Origin: Mycolicibacterium sp. CBMA 234
GTDB lineage: Bacteria > Actinomycetota > Actinomycetes > Mycobacteriales > Mycobacteriaceae
DNA length: 64,000 nucleotides
Direction of reading: 5' to 3'
Assembly (NCBI RefSeq): GCF_009729415.1
Contig: NZ_MPKW01000009.1
Location: forward strand, 124,001 to 188,000
Both the position numbers and the translations under genes were made by a program. Below, piece by piece: positions 46,802-55,175 of this stretch. The notes below the pieces were generated by a model. That model saw only the letters and a list, made by a program, of their open reading frames with translations, made no database searches and was not told the DNA's origin. The first letter of the stretch is position 1, and the number at the start of each line of letters is the position of its first letter.

Positions 46802-46841
46802 CGACTGTGTCACCAACCGCCTCCCCAGGAGCAGCCCTATC

Positions 46842-48362
46842 GTGACTGAACAGACCGAGAACGAGCCTCGCGAAGAATGCGGCGTATTCGGGGTCTGGGC
46901 CCCTGGCGAGGACGTCGCAAAGCTCACCTATTACGGCCTCTATGCGCTGCAGCACCGAGGGCAGGAAGCGGCCGGCATCGCCGTCGCTGACGGATCCCAG
47001 ATTCTGGTGTTCAAAGACCTCGGTCTGGTCAGCCAGGTGTTCGATGAGCAGACCCTGGCCGCCATGCACGGTCACGTCGCCGTCGGGCACTGCCGCTACT
47101 CGACGACCGGCTCGACCACCTGGGAGAACGCGCAGCCGGTGTTCCGCACCACGGCCGCCGGCACCGGCGTCGCGCTGGGCCACAACGGCAACCTGGTCAA
47201 CACCGCGGAACTCGCCACCCGGGCCCGCGAAGCCGGACTGACCAACTCACGCGGACACGTCAACGCCACCACCGACTCCGACATCCTGGGCGCCCTGCTG
47301 GCCCACGGCGCTGCCGACGCGACGCTCGAACAGGCCGCCCTGGACCTGCTGCCGACTGTGCGCGGTGCGTTCTGCCTGACGTTCATGGACGAGAACACCC
47401 TGTACGCCGCGCGCGACCCGCACGGGGTGCGGCCGCTGTCGCTCGGCCGGCTGGACCGCGGCTGGGTGGTCGCGTCCGAGACCGCCGCGCTGGACATTGT
47501 GGGTGCCTCGTTCGTCCGCGACATCGAGCCTGGCGAGCTGCTCGCCATTGACGCCGACGGCGTGCGCTCCTCCCGGTTCGCGAACCCCGAGCCGAAGAGC
47601 TGCGTCTTCGAGTACGTCTACCTGGCCCGCCCGGACAGCACCATCGCCGGTCGCTCGGTCCACGCCACCCGCGTGGAGATCGGCCGTCGACTGGCTCAGG
47701 AGAAGCCGATCGACGCCGACCTGGTCATCGGGGTGCCTGAATCGGGCGTGCCCGCCGCTGTCGGTTACGCGCAGGGCTCGGGTATCCCGTTCGGTCAGGG
47801 CCTGATGAAGAACGCCTACGTCGGGCGTACGTTCATCCAGCCGTCGCAGACCATCCGGCAGCTGGGCATCCGACTCAAGCTCAACCCGCTCAAGGAAGTC
47901 ATCCGCGGCAAGCGGCTGATCGTCGTCGACGACTCGATCGTCCGCGGCAACACCCAGCGCGCCCTGATCCGGATGCTTCGCGAAGCAGGTGCTGTCGAGG
48001 TGCACGTGCGCATCGCGTCGCCCCCGGTGAAGTGGCCGTGCTTCTACGGCATCGACTTCGCCACCCCGGCCGAACTCATCGCCAACGCGGTCGAGAACGA
48101 AGACGAGATGCTGGAAGCCGTCCGGCACGCGATCGGCGCCGACACCCTGGGCTATATCAGCCAGCAGAGCATGATCGCCGCCACCGAGCAGCCCGCCACC
48201 CGGTTGTGCGCGGCCTGCTTCGACGGGGATTACCCGATCGAACTGCCAGGTGAAGCAGCCCTCGGAAAGAACGTCGTCGAGCACATGCTGGCGACGGCCG
48301 CCCGTACCGGCCTGCCGCTGACGTCCGACAACGACAACGCTTCGGCCCTCAGACGCCCTTGA
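46842..48362 (+). CDS. purF: Amidophosphoribosyltransferase
   Basis: A 506-aa enzyme for the first committed step, PRPP + glutamine to phosphoribosylamine. After propeptide NEPREE the nucleophile Cys begins CGVFGVWAPGEDVA, implying N-terminal cleavage to expose it. PRPP loop LIVVDDSIVRGNT and cluster-type cysteines (CVFEYVYLARPDS region; CAACFDG near the C-terminus) indicate the [4Fe-4S] B. subtilis-type enzyme. GTG 46842 has AGGAG upstream; the frame stays open further upstream without a start signal. Confidence 0.96.
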   Translation: MTEQTENEPREECGVFGVWAPGEDVAKLTYYGLYALQHRGQEAAGIAVADGSQILVFKDLGLVSQVFDEQTLAAMHGHVAVGHCRYSTTGSTTWENAQPVFRTTAAGTGVALGHNGNLVNTAELATRAREAGLTNSRGHVNATTDSDILGALLAHGAADATLEQAALDLLPTVRGAFCLTFMDENTLYAARDPHGVRPLSLGRLDRGWVVASETAALDIVGASFVRDIEPGELLAIDADGVRSSRFANPEPKSCVFEYVYLARPDSTIAGRSVHATRVEIGRRLAQEKPIDADLVIGVPESGVPAAVGYAQGSGIPFGQGLMKNAYVGRTFIQPSQTIRQLGIRLKLNPLKEVIRGKRLIVVDDSIVRGNTQRALIRMLREAGAVEVHVRIASPPVKWPCFYGIDFATPAELIANAVENEDEMLEAVRHAIGADTLGYISQQSMIAATEQPATRLCAACFDGDYPIELPGEAALGKNVVEHMLATAARTGLPLTSDNDNASALRRP

Positions 48363-48410
48363 CCCACGGTCGTCGGTAGGCGCGAGGTGCATCCGCAAGG
48401 GTGCGACCGG

Positions 48411-48416
48411 TAGCCT
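48411..48416 (+). promoter_or_regulatory. purM -10 (TAGCCT), leaderless
   Basis: TAGCCT lies 8 nt before the purM ATG at 48425. Confidence 0.6.
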
Positions 48417-48424
48417 TGGGGCCG

Positions 48425-49507
48425 ATGACTAGCCAGGATGAGCGAGCTGAATCGATTGGCGCTTCCTACGCTGCGGCGGGGGTCGACATCGAGGCAGGCG
48501 ATCGCGCCGTCGAATTGTTCAAACCCCACGCCAAGAAGGCCACCCGCCCAGAGGTACGAGGTGGCCTCGGAGGATTTGCCGGGCTGTTCGGCCTAAAAGC
48601 CGGTTACCGGGAGCCACTGTTGGCGTCGTCGACCGACGGCGTTGGCACCAAGCTCGCGGTCGCGCAGGCCATGGATAAACACGACACCGTCGGCATCGAC
48701 CTCGTCGCGATGGTGGTCGACGACCTCGTCGTGTGCGGCGCCGAGCCACTGTTCCTACAGGACTACATCGCCGTGGGCCGCACCGTGCCTGAGCGGGTCG
48801 CTGAGATCGTCTCCGGCATCGCCGAAGGCTGCGTCCAGGCCGGCTGTGCGCTGCTGGGCGGCGAGACCGCCGAGCACCCGGGCCTGATGGACCCCGACCA
48901 CTACGACATCTCCGCCACCGGCGTCGGCGTCGTCGAGGCCGACGATCTGCTGGGCCCCGAGAACGTCCGCCCCGGCGACGTGATCATCGCCATGGCCGCC
49001 ACCGGCCTGCACTCCAACGGTTACTCACTGGCTCGCAAGGTGCTGCTGGAGATCGACCGCATGAGCCTGTCCGGCCACGTTGAGGAGTTCGGCCGCACGC
49101 TCGGTGAAGAGCTGCTGGAGCCGACCCGCATCTACGCCAAGGACTGCCTGGCACTGGCCGCGGAGACCCAGGTGCGCACCTTCTGCCACGTGACCGGCGG
49201 TGGACTGGCCGGAAACCTGGAACGCGTCATTCCGCACGGCCTGACCGCTGAGCTGGACCGCGGTACCTGGACTCCGGCACCGGTGTTCCAGATGATCGCG
49301 CAGCGCGGCCGCGTGGAGCGTGCCGAAATGGAGAAGACGTTCAACATGGGAGTCGGCATGGTCGCCGTCGTCGCGCCGGAGGACACCGACCGCGCGTTGG
49401 CGATTCTGACCGCTCGGCACCTGGACTGCTGGACTCTGGGCACCGTCAACAAGGGTGGTAAGAGCAGCGTTCGCGCCGAGTTGGTGGGCCAGCACCCGCG
49501 CTTCTGA
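48425..49507 (+). CDS. purM: AIR synthase
   Basis: A 360-aa phosphoribosylformylglycinamidine cyclo-ligase closing the imidazole ring. Motifs SSTDGVGTKL, GIDLVAMVVDDLVVCGAEPLF, LLGGETAEHPG, and HVTGGGLAGNLER are intact. ATG 48425 follows a leaderless -10. It ends at a strong hairpin shared with the convergent DUF3073 gene. Confidence 0.97.
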   Translation: MTSQDERAESIGASYAAAGVDIEAGDRAVELFKPHAKKATRPEVRGGLGGFAGLFGLKAGYREPLLASSTDGVGTKLAVAQAMDKHDTVGIDLVAMVVDDLVVCGAEPLFLQDYIAVGRTVPERVAEIVSGIAEGCVQAGCALLGGETAEHPGLMDPDHYDISATGVGVVEADDLLGPENVRPGDVIIAMAATGLHSNGYSLARKVLLEIDRMSLSGHVEEFGRTLGEELLEPTRIYAKDCLALAAETQVRTFCHVTGGGLAGNLERVIPHGLTAELDRGTWTPAPVFQMIAQRGRVERAEMEKTFNMGVGMVAVVAPEDTDRALAILTARHLDCWTLGTVNKGGKSSVRAELVGQHPRF

Positions 49508-49535
49508 CCTTCGGGTCACGCGCGGGGCTGGCGCC

Positions 49536-49560
49536 TGCGGCCCTGGGATTCAGGGCCGCA
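49536..49560. terminator. Bidirectional hairpin terminator after purM
   Basis: TGCGGCCCTG (49536-49545) pairs perfectly with CAGGGCCGCA (49551-49560), loop GGATT. It lies between the convergent purM (49507) and DUF3073 gene (49569). It has no U-tract, as in many mycobacterial terminators. Confidence 0.75.
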
Positions 49561-49568
49561 CGTGGGGT

Positions 49569-49784
49569 CTAGTGACGCCAGTCGTCTTCGGGTACGGTCC
49601 AGCGACCGGCGGGCTCGTCGTCCGAGTCGTCGTCGTCCAGGTCGTTCTCGATGGCACTGGTGCTGTAACCAACGGAATCGTTCGAGAGCTCTCGCTGCAA
49701 CCGACCAAAATCGGTCTGCGGTGAGCTGTACTTAAGGTCTCGAGCAACCTTGGTCTGCTTTGCCTTTGCCCGGCCGCGGCCCAT
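49569..49784 (-). CDS. DUF3073 small acidic-tailed protein (Rv0810c-like)
   Basis: A 71-aa protein: basic N-terminus MGRGRAKAKQTKVARDLKY, DFGRLQREL, then an acidic run (ENDLDDDDSDDE) and WTVPEDDW. This is the actinobacterial DUF3073 family, always near purM. Function unknown; the charge pattern suggests nucleic-acid or ribosome contact. GGGGG-A-CCCCC (49785-49795) lies immediately before the ATG and includes its G-rich ribosome-binding site. Confidence 0.92.
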   Translation of the reverse strand: MGRGRAKAKQTKVARDLKYSSPQTDFGRLQRELSNDSVGYSTSAIENDLDDDDSDDEPAGRWTVPEDDWRH

Positions 49785-49938
49785 GGGGGACCCCCTCGCG
49801 CAATAACGGAGCGGCCCGATGTGCAGGCGGCTCCGATCTGAGTGTGTGTATTGTCCTGCCGCTAGCTTACCGTGCCCGAAGGTCTGATGCTGGCAGGCCA
49901 CCCTTACCGGGGTTTGGAGGGCGAATAGGTCGGGCAGT

Positions 49939-51048
49939 TCAGGCTTGGTCGAACAGGATGACCTGGCGGATGGCCTGACCGTCAGCCAGCCGATCCATCG
50001 CCTCGTTGATCTGATCGAGCCGGATTCTTGCGGAGATGAGCTTGTCCACCGGCAGTTTCCCCTCCCGCCACAGCTGCGCATATCGAGGGATGTCGCGGGC
50101 CGGTATCGACGAACCCAGATAGCTGCCGACGACGGTCCTGGCCTCGGCAGTGACGGTCAGCGGCGAGATCGCCGCCAGAGCGGCTGCTGCCGGTAGGCCC
50201 ACCGTGATGGTGTTGCCACCCGGTTGGGTTGCGCCGAACGCGGTCTCGAACGCGCGGGGGTGTCCGGCACATTCGATGACGTGCCGGGCCTTGACGCCGA
50301 GCTCGGCGACCTGAGCTGCGGTGTAGGTCTCGGTAGCTCCCAGCGCGGCGGCCTGGCCGAGCTTGTCCTCGGCTGTGTCGACCGCGATGATGCGGCTGAC
50401 CTGCAATGCGCGAGCGGTGATGACCGCGGCCATGCCGACCCCGCCCAGCCCGACCACCATCAGGCTGTCGGTCGGAGCGGGGTTCGCGACGTTGAGAACT
50501 GCACCGCCGCCGGTGAGCACCGCGCAGCCCAGCATCGCCGCGACATCTGGCGGGATGTCCGACCCGACGGGCACGACCGAGGCCCGGTCCACCACGGCGT
50601 GGGTGGCGAAACCGGACACGCCGAGATGGTGGTGCACCGGCCGCCCGCCCGAACTCAGCCGACTGCCGCCAAGGAGCGTGCCCGCGGCGTTCGCCGCTGA
50701 TCCGATCGAACACGGCAGTCGGCCGTCCTCGGCGCACTCGGGGCACTCGCCGCAGCGGGGCAGGAACGACATCACCACTCGCTGGCCGGGGCCGATGTCG
50801 CCGACGGCGGCACCGGCCCCGACGACGACACCGGCGGCCTCATGTCCCAACAGCATCGGGGTGGGGCGGGGCCGGTTGCCGTCGACCACGCTGAGGTCAG
50901 AGTGGCAGACCCCGGCGGCCTCGATCCTGACCAATAACTCGGTCGGGCCGGGGTCCGCCAGGTCCACCTCCATGAGCGCGATGGGCCGCGACTGCGCGTA
51001 CGGCCGTGCCCGCCCTGACTCCTCGAGGACCGCGCCGAGGATCTTCAT
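49939..51048 (-). CDS. Zinc-dependent alcohol dehydrogenase
   Basis: A 369-aa medium-chain dehydrogenase. Catalytic zinc ligands Cys in AGVCHSD and His-Glu in LGHEAAG; structural zinc cysteines in CGECPECAEDGRLPC; NAD motif GLGGVGMAA. Class III/NDMA-type-like but distinct from adhB at 8114. Last gene of the leftward split-transketolase operon, overlapping the aminotransferase by 4 bp. It probably interconverts an alcohol and an aldehyde intermediate of that pathway. Confidence 0.9.
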   Translation of the reverse strand: MKILGAVLEESGRARPYAQSRPIALMEVDLADPGPTELLVRIEAAGVCHSDLSVVDGNRPRPTPMLLGHEAAGVVVGAGAAVGDIGPGQRVVMSFLPRCGECPECAEDGRLPCSIGSAANAAGTLLGGSRLSSGGRPVHHHLGVSGFATHAVVDRASVVPVGSDIPPDVAAMLGCAVLTGGGAVLNVANPAPTDSLMVVGLGGVGMAAVITARALQVSRIIAVDTAEDKLGQAAALGATETYTAAQVAELGVKARHVIECAGHPRAFETAFGATQPGGNTITVGLPAAAALAAISPLTVTAEARTVVGSYLGSSIPARDIPRYAQLWREGKLPVDKLISARIRLDQINEAMDRLADGQAIRQVILFDQA

Positions 51049-52262
51049 CGCCGGGCCAATGCGGCGAAGGCGCCGTCGGTGCGATCGAGGGCGTCGTCGA
51101 TATCGGCTGTCGTGTGGGCCGCGCTGAGGAACCAGTTGTGGTACGGGTGCAGGTAGACGCCGCGGGCGCCGGCCTCGTCACACCACAGCCGGGTCTGGCT
51201 GAAGTCGTCATCTCCGGCGAACCTCAGCAGCGGCATCTGCACCGGTCCGGTCTGCACGACCTCGAATCCGTGCGCGGAGGCCTGCGCTGCCAGTCCGTCG
51301 CGCAGGCGTTGGCCGGAGTTGAACATGCGCTGCATCGCGTCGGTGTCGCGCAACTCCCGGATGGTCGCCAGCGCGGCCGCCATCGACACTGCGGAGTACC
51401 AGAACGATCCCGTGGCGTAGATGCTGTTCGCCGCGTCCCGCATGGCGTCGGTACCCGTCACGGCGGAGAGCGCGTAGCCGTTGGCGATGGCCTTGGACCA
51501 AGCGGACAGATCGGGACGTACCCCCAGCGGTTCCCAGCTGCCCGCCAGGTCCAGACGGAAGCCGCAGCGCACGTCGTCGAGGATCAGTGCGGCGCCGGTG
51601 CGGTCGCACAGCTCGCGCAACCCTCTGGCGAACAGCGGGTCGGCAAGCTCCTGATCGCGGTGCACATCGTGGCGGAACGGGCAGACGATCACCGCTGCCA
51701 GGTCGTCGCCGGCGCGCTCGACGGCTGCCCGCAGCGAGCCGAGATCGTTGTACTCGAAGTAGTCGAGATGCGCGCGATCCTCAGGTGTCACCCCCGCGGT
51801 GACGGGGGTGCACCAGGGCACCGCACCGTGATACGCCCCGTGGGCCATGAGCACCTTGCGCCGCCCGGTTGCGGCCCGTGCGATGGTCACGCACGCGGTG
51901 GTGGCGTCGGTTCCGTTCTTGGCCAGCATCGCCCAGTCGGCGTGTGCGACGGTGTCGACGAGCAGTTCGGCCAGCTCCACCATCACCGGAGCCGCTCCAT
52001 TGAGGCAGTCGCCTTTGGCGATCTGTTCCGAAACTGCCTGTTGAACAGCGGGATTGCGGTGGCCGAGGACGACCGGGCCCCAGCCGCACATGAAGTCCAG
52101 GTAGGTGTTGCCGTCGGTGTCGGTGATCCGGCAGCCGTCGCCGGACGCCATGTACTGCGGCAGGGCCGCGGAGAACGACCGCACGTTCATATGCCCGTAC
52201 ATGCCGCCGGGGACGACGAGCTGGGCCCGTTTGGCCAGCGCCGTGTCGTTGTGATCGATCAT
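51045..52262 (-). CDS. Class III PLP aminotransferase, glutamate-1-semialdehyde-aminomutase-like
   Basis: A 405-aa PLP enzyme. VVPGGMYGHMN and DFMCGWGPVVLGHRNP at the N-terminus resemble HemL-type proteins. KNGTDATTACV binds the phosphate, LDDVRCGFR holds the PLP-Asp, and the Schiff-base Lys is in SKAIANGYALSA. It is not HemL itself: the motif around Lys and the operon differ. It could move an amino group on or off a sugar- or keto-type substrate made or used by the adjacent transketolase. Confidence 0.88.
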   Translation of the reverse strand: MIDHNDTALAKRAQLVVPGGMYGHMNVRSFSAALPQYMASGDGCRITDTDGNTYLDFMCGWGPVVLGHRNPAVQQAVSEQIAKGDCLNGAAPVMVELAELLVDTVAHADWAMLAKNGTDATTACVTIARAATGRRKVLMAHGAYHGAVPWCTPVTAGVTPEDRAHLDYFEYNDLGSLRAAVERAGDDLAAVIVCPFRHDVHRDQELADPLFARGLRELCDRTGAALILDDVRCGFRLDLAGSWEPLGVRPDLSAWSKAIANGYALSAVTGTDAMRDAANSIYATGSFWYSAVSMAAALATIRELRDTDAMQRMFNSGQRLRDGLAAQASAHGFEVVQTGPVQMPLLRFAGDDDFSQTRLWCDEAGARGVYLHPYHNWFLSAAHTTADIDDALDRTDGAFAALARR

Positions 52263-53275
52263 CGCAGCAACTCCGTGGCCACAGCCGCGACGCCGGGTGC
52301 GTCCAGCCGGTACTTGGCGTAGAGAGCGGCCGGCGGACCGACCGGGATGTACTCGTCGGGCACACCGTGTTTGGCGAACCGCACCGCGGGCGCGCCACCG
52401 AGCAGGAGCGCTTCGGCGACCGCGGTCCCCAGGCCGTTGGTGACGTTGTGCTCCTCGACCGTGAGGATGGCGCCGGTGTCGCGCGCGGCGGCAAGCGCCT
52501 CGTCGACATCGAGCGGCGCGACGGTGTGCATATCGACGACGCGTGCGCTGACGCCCTCGTCGGCCAGGATGGCCGCGGCTTCAAGGGCTGGGTGGACCTC
52601 GCTACCGGTGGCGATGATGGTGAGGTCGAGGCCCTCGCGCAGTCGGATGGCCTTGCCGAAGGTCAGTTCGGGCACAGTCGGATAGACCTCGGGGTCGCGA
52701 CCGCGACCCAGCCGGATGTACATCGCGCCGGGATGGTCGACGGAGGCCCGCAGGATGGCCCGCAGATGGTTGGCGTCCGTCGCGCAGACCACGGTCAGCT
52801 CGGCGAAGGTGCGCAGCACGCCGAGGTCCTCCAGGGCGTGGTGGCTGGTGCCGTAGAACCCCATCGACATTCCGGAGTGGTGCCCGACGATCCGCACGGG
52901 CATCCGTGGGTAGGCGCAGTCGGTGCGAATCTGCTCGGCACACAGCAGTGCGGAGAACGACGCGAAGGTCGCGGCGAACGGGACGTATCCACACGAGGCC
53001 ATGCCGGCCGCGGACGTGATCATGCCCTTCTCGGCGATGCCCATGTTGAAGAACCGGTTGGGGTGGCGCACGGCGAAATCGGTGGCCCGGTTGGCGCTCG
53101 CCAGATCGGCCGTCAACACGACGACGCGCGGATCGATGTCGGCCAGATCGGCCAGCTCCTCACCGAACACGAACGCGGGGATGGAGCTGACGTCGCTGCC
53201 GTCGAACGAGCGCTTGTCGCGCAGCTCGGTGGCGCCGCCGCCGAAAATCTCTGCCTGGTCCTGGGTTTCGGTCAT
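52259..53275 (-). CDS. Transketolase C-terminal subunit
   Basis: A 338-aa protein with the transketolase pyrimidine-binding domain (NRFFNMGIAEKGMITSAAGMA with catalytic Glu, FAATFASF, HHSGMSMGFYGTSHHALEDLG) and C-terminal domain (VEEHNVTNGLG, VPDEYIPVG). It pairs with the separate N-terminal subunit encoded just upstream (4-bp overlap). Split transketolases act on unusual sugar substrates in several catabolic and biosynthetic pathways. A housekeeping tkt would be a single chain. Confidence 0.9.
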   Translation of the reverse strand: MTETQDQAEIFGGGATELRDKRSFDGSDVSSIPAFVFGEELADLADIDPRVVVLTADLASANRATDFAVRHPNRFFNMGIAEKGMITSAAGMASCGYVPFAATFASFSALLCAEQIRTDCAYPRMPVRIVGHHSGMSMGFYGTSHHALEDLGVLRTFAELTVVCATDANHLRAILRASVDHPGAMYIRLGRGRDPEVYPTVPELTFGKAIRLREGLDLTIIATGSEVHPALEAAAILADEGVSARVVDMHTVAPLDVDEALAAARDTGAILTVEEHNVTNGLGTAVAEALLLGGAPAVRFAKHGVPDEYIPVGPPAALYAKYRLDAPGVAAVATELLR

Positions 53276-54147
53276 TTCACTACCTCCAGCGGACGCAGGC
53301 CGGCCTGCAGTTCCGCGATTACGTCGTCGTAGTCGGCGCCGACGAGATTGCCGACATGCCAATCGGGGTTGTATTCCATGAGTTGCACGCCACGGCCCTT
53401 CACCGTGTCCGCGACGATGAGTTGTGGTGGCCCGTCGGGTTCGTCGGGCAGAGTGCCGAACAGGTCCAGGAGTGCGGCGGGGTCGTGGCCGTCGACACGG
53501 TGGGTCTGCCAGCCGAAGGCGGCGAAGCGATCCTCGATGGGCTCAACGCTCATCACGTCGTCGGTGAAGCCGTCGATGCACAGTTTGTTGCGGTCGACGA
53601 TGGCCACCAGCCGGCCGAGGCGATAGTGCCCGGCGGCGTTGGCCGCCTCCCAGATCTGGCCCTCGTGCAGCTCGCCGTCACCCAGCATGCAGAACGTGCG
53701 GTACGGGCGGTCGCCGACCCGGCCGGCGAAGGCCATGCCGACAGAGATCGAGAGACCGTGGCCGAGTGAGCCCGAGCTGAAATCGATGCCCGGAATCTTC
53801 TTCATGTCGGGGTGGTCGCCGAACGGGCTGCCCAACCGCGTGTAGTCGTCGAGAGCGGACGGGGCGAAGAAGCCGACGTCGGCCAGCACCGGGTACAAAC
53901 CGATGGCGGCGTGGCCCTTGCTCAGCACGAACCTGTCCCGGTCAGCCCATTTCGGTTCTGCTGGTTGATAATTCATGACCGAGTAGTACAGGGCCGCGAA
54001 CAGTTCGGCCGCCGAGAAGGAGGACGTGTAGTGGCCGGCACCGGCGATCCGGGACAGCCGCACGGTCTCGAGTCGGATGAACTTCGCCCGGTCGGTGAGC
54101 CGGTCCAGCGCGGCCGCACGTTCGGGTGTGCCTGGGGGTGGAATCAT
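53272..54147 (-). CDS. Transketolase N-terminal (TPP-binding) subunit
   Basis: A 291-aa protein with the thiamine-diphosphate domain: GAGHYTSSFSAAELFAALY, VLSKGHAAIGLYPVLAD, GSLGHGLSISVGMA, and the GDGELHEGQIWEA...NKL metal motif. ATG 54147 has AGGGAG upstream; a longer frame to 54201 lacks a site. First gene of the leftward four-gene operon, divergent from the Lrp gene across 291 bp. Confidence 0.9.
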   Translation of the reverse strand: MIPPPGTPERAAALDRLTDRAKFIRLETVRLSRIAGAGHYTSSFSAAELFAALYYSVMNYQPAEPKWADRDRFVLSKGHAAIGLYPVLADVGFFAPSALDDYTRLGSPFGDHPDMKKIPGIDFSSGSLGHGLSISVGMAFAGRVGDRPYRTFCMLGDGELHEGQIWEAANAAGHYRLGRLVAIVDRNKLCIDGFTDDVMSVEPIEDRFAAFGWQTHRVDGHDPAALLDLFGTLPDEPDGPPQLIVADTVKGRGVQLMEYNPDWHVGNLVGADYDDVIAELQAGLRPLEVVK

Positions 54148-54438
54148 CTGCTGCTCCCTTGCAGTCTGTTTCGGATGGGTGTACCGACCGGGGTGCGCCA
54201 AAGGTGATGTGGCGCAATGGGTATGGCGTTGATCGCAGTTTCGGCTGTGGTCGGCCTCACGCTATGGTGGGAGATATTTCGCGAGCGGTGGTCTAGAACC
54301 GAACTTTGTTCGGAATCTAGGGCGAATAAGACCCTTTTTTCGTCAGCTGCCCGTATTGTCCGAGTCGGTCCGAAGGATGTGCTGCCGGAATGCAGGTACG
54401 GCCGCTGCGGATTCAGGCTGTTCGACGAGGAGGTTCAG
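54148..54438. promoter_or_regulatory. Divergent control region, tkt operon / lrp
   Basis: It contains the dyad CCGAA-CTTTG-TTCGG (54299-54313), extended by CTAGA (54293-54297) and TCTAG (54316-54320) into a near-symmetric 28-bp site. Such a site suits a dimeric or multimeric Lrp/AsnC protein acting on both transcripts. I see no ORF. Confidence 0.55.
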
Positions 54439-54963
54439 ATGCCGCGATATGAGGACGACCGGGCCGGAGAGGTCACGACTGATGAGATCGACGAGTTGTT
54501 GCTCTGGGAGTTGACCGCCAATGGCCGGAAGACCAACAACGAGTTGGCGCGCAAGGCGGGTATCGCGCCGTCGACCTGCCACGCTCGAATCAAGCGGCTC
54601 GAGCAGCTCGGGGTGATCCGGTCGATCAACGCCTACGTGGACTATGAGGCGCTCGGATTCCCGGTGCAGGCAATCGTTTTCGTTCGGCTGCCGGCGTCCG
54701 CCCGTGATCAGGTGAAGAGCTACGCCAGTCGTGTGATCCGGTTTCCCCAGGTGCTCAACGTGTTTCATATGGGCGGCCCCGATGATTTCCTGATCCACGT
54801 GGCCTGCACCTCGACCAGTCAGCTGCGCGACTTCGTCGCCACCAAGCTCAGTTCCGGACCGGTCGCGGCCACCACCACGAGCATCATGTTCGACCACTAC
54901 GTCGGGGTGCAGAACATGGAATACGTCAGCGGGTACGACGAGATGCGTCGGCCGATCCGGTAA
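54439..54963 (+). CDS. Lrp/AsnC-family regulator
   Basis: A 174-aa regulator: N-terminal winged HTH (DEIDELLLWELTANGRKTNNELARKAGIAPSTCHARIKRLEQLGVIR) and C-terminal RAM ligand domain (AIVFVRLPASARDQVKSYASRV, VLNVFHMGGPDDFLIHVAC). Start ATG 54439 with AGGAGG 5 nt upstream. Likely senses an amino acid and controls the divergent transketolase-aminotransferase operon and the downstream ALDH-permease genes through CCGAA-N5-TTCGG sites. Confidence 0.92.
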   Translation: MPRYEDDRAGEVTTDEIDELLLWELTANGRKTNNELARKAGIAPSTCHARIKRLEQLGVIRSINAYVDYEALGFPVQAIVFVRLPASARDQVKSYASRVIRFPQVLNVFHMGGPDDFLIHVACTSTSQLRDFVATKLSSGPVAATTTSIMFDHYVGVQNMEYVSGYDEMRRPIR

Positions 54964-54966
54964 ATA

Positions 54967-54981
54967 CCGAATTTTCTTCGG
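54967..54981. promoter_or_regulatory. Second CCGAA-N5-TTCGG palindrome
   Basis: CCGAA-TTTTC-TTCGG lies 3 bp after the lrp stop and upstream of the ALDH gene. Same half-sites and spacing as 54299-54313. A further half-site-like GTTCGGAATC occurs near 55049. It may be an operator for the ALDH-permease unit or the lrp terminator. Confidence 0.5.
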
Positions 54982-55097
54982 TGGGCCCTGCCGCGCGCCG
55001 GGTGTGCTTCGAAAAACATCGCAATTTCCGGACCACCTGGCGCACGAAGTTCGGAATCGCCTCGAGGCTCCAAATGTGGTCTGCATCATAGGGACCG

Positions 55098-55109
55098 CTG
55101 CCGCGGCAG
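55098..55109. promoter_or_regulatory. 12-bp palindrome before the ALDH gene
   Basis: CTGCCGCGGCAG is a perfect palindrome 67 bp upstream of the ALDH ATG. It could be an operator or a small hairpin in the leader. Confidence 0.3.
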
Positions 55110-55175
55110 ACGGCACACATGTCACGGCGCGACACCACTGATGCGCCAGGCACCCGCCCCGAGAGGAATTCGACG

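Noticed and set aside
54383..54395. TGCCGGAATGCAG shared with the arm of the hairpin at 8079-8098
   Set aside because: Only 13 nt match, with no inverted partner at this site; not enough to call a repeat copy.
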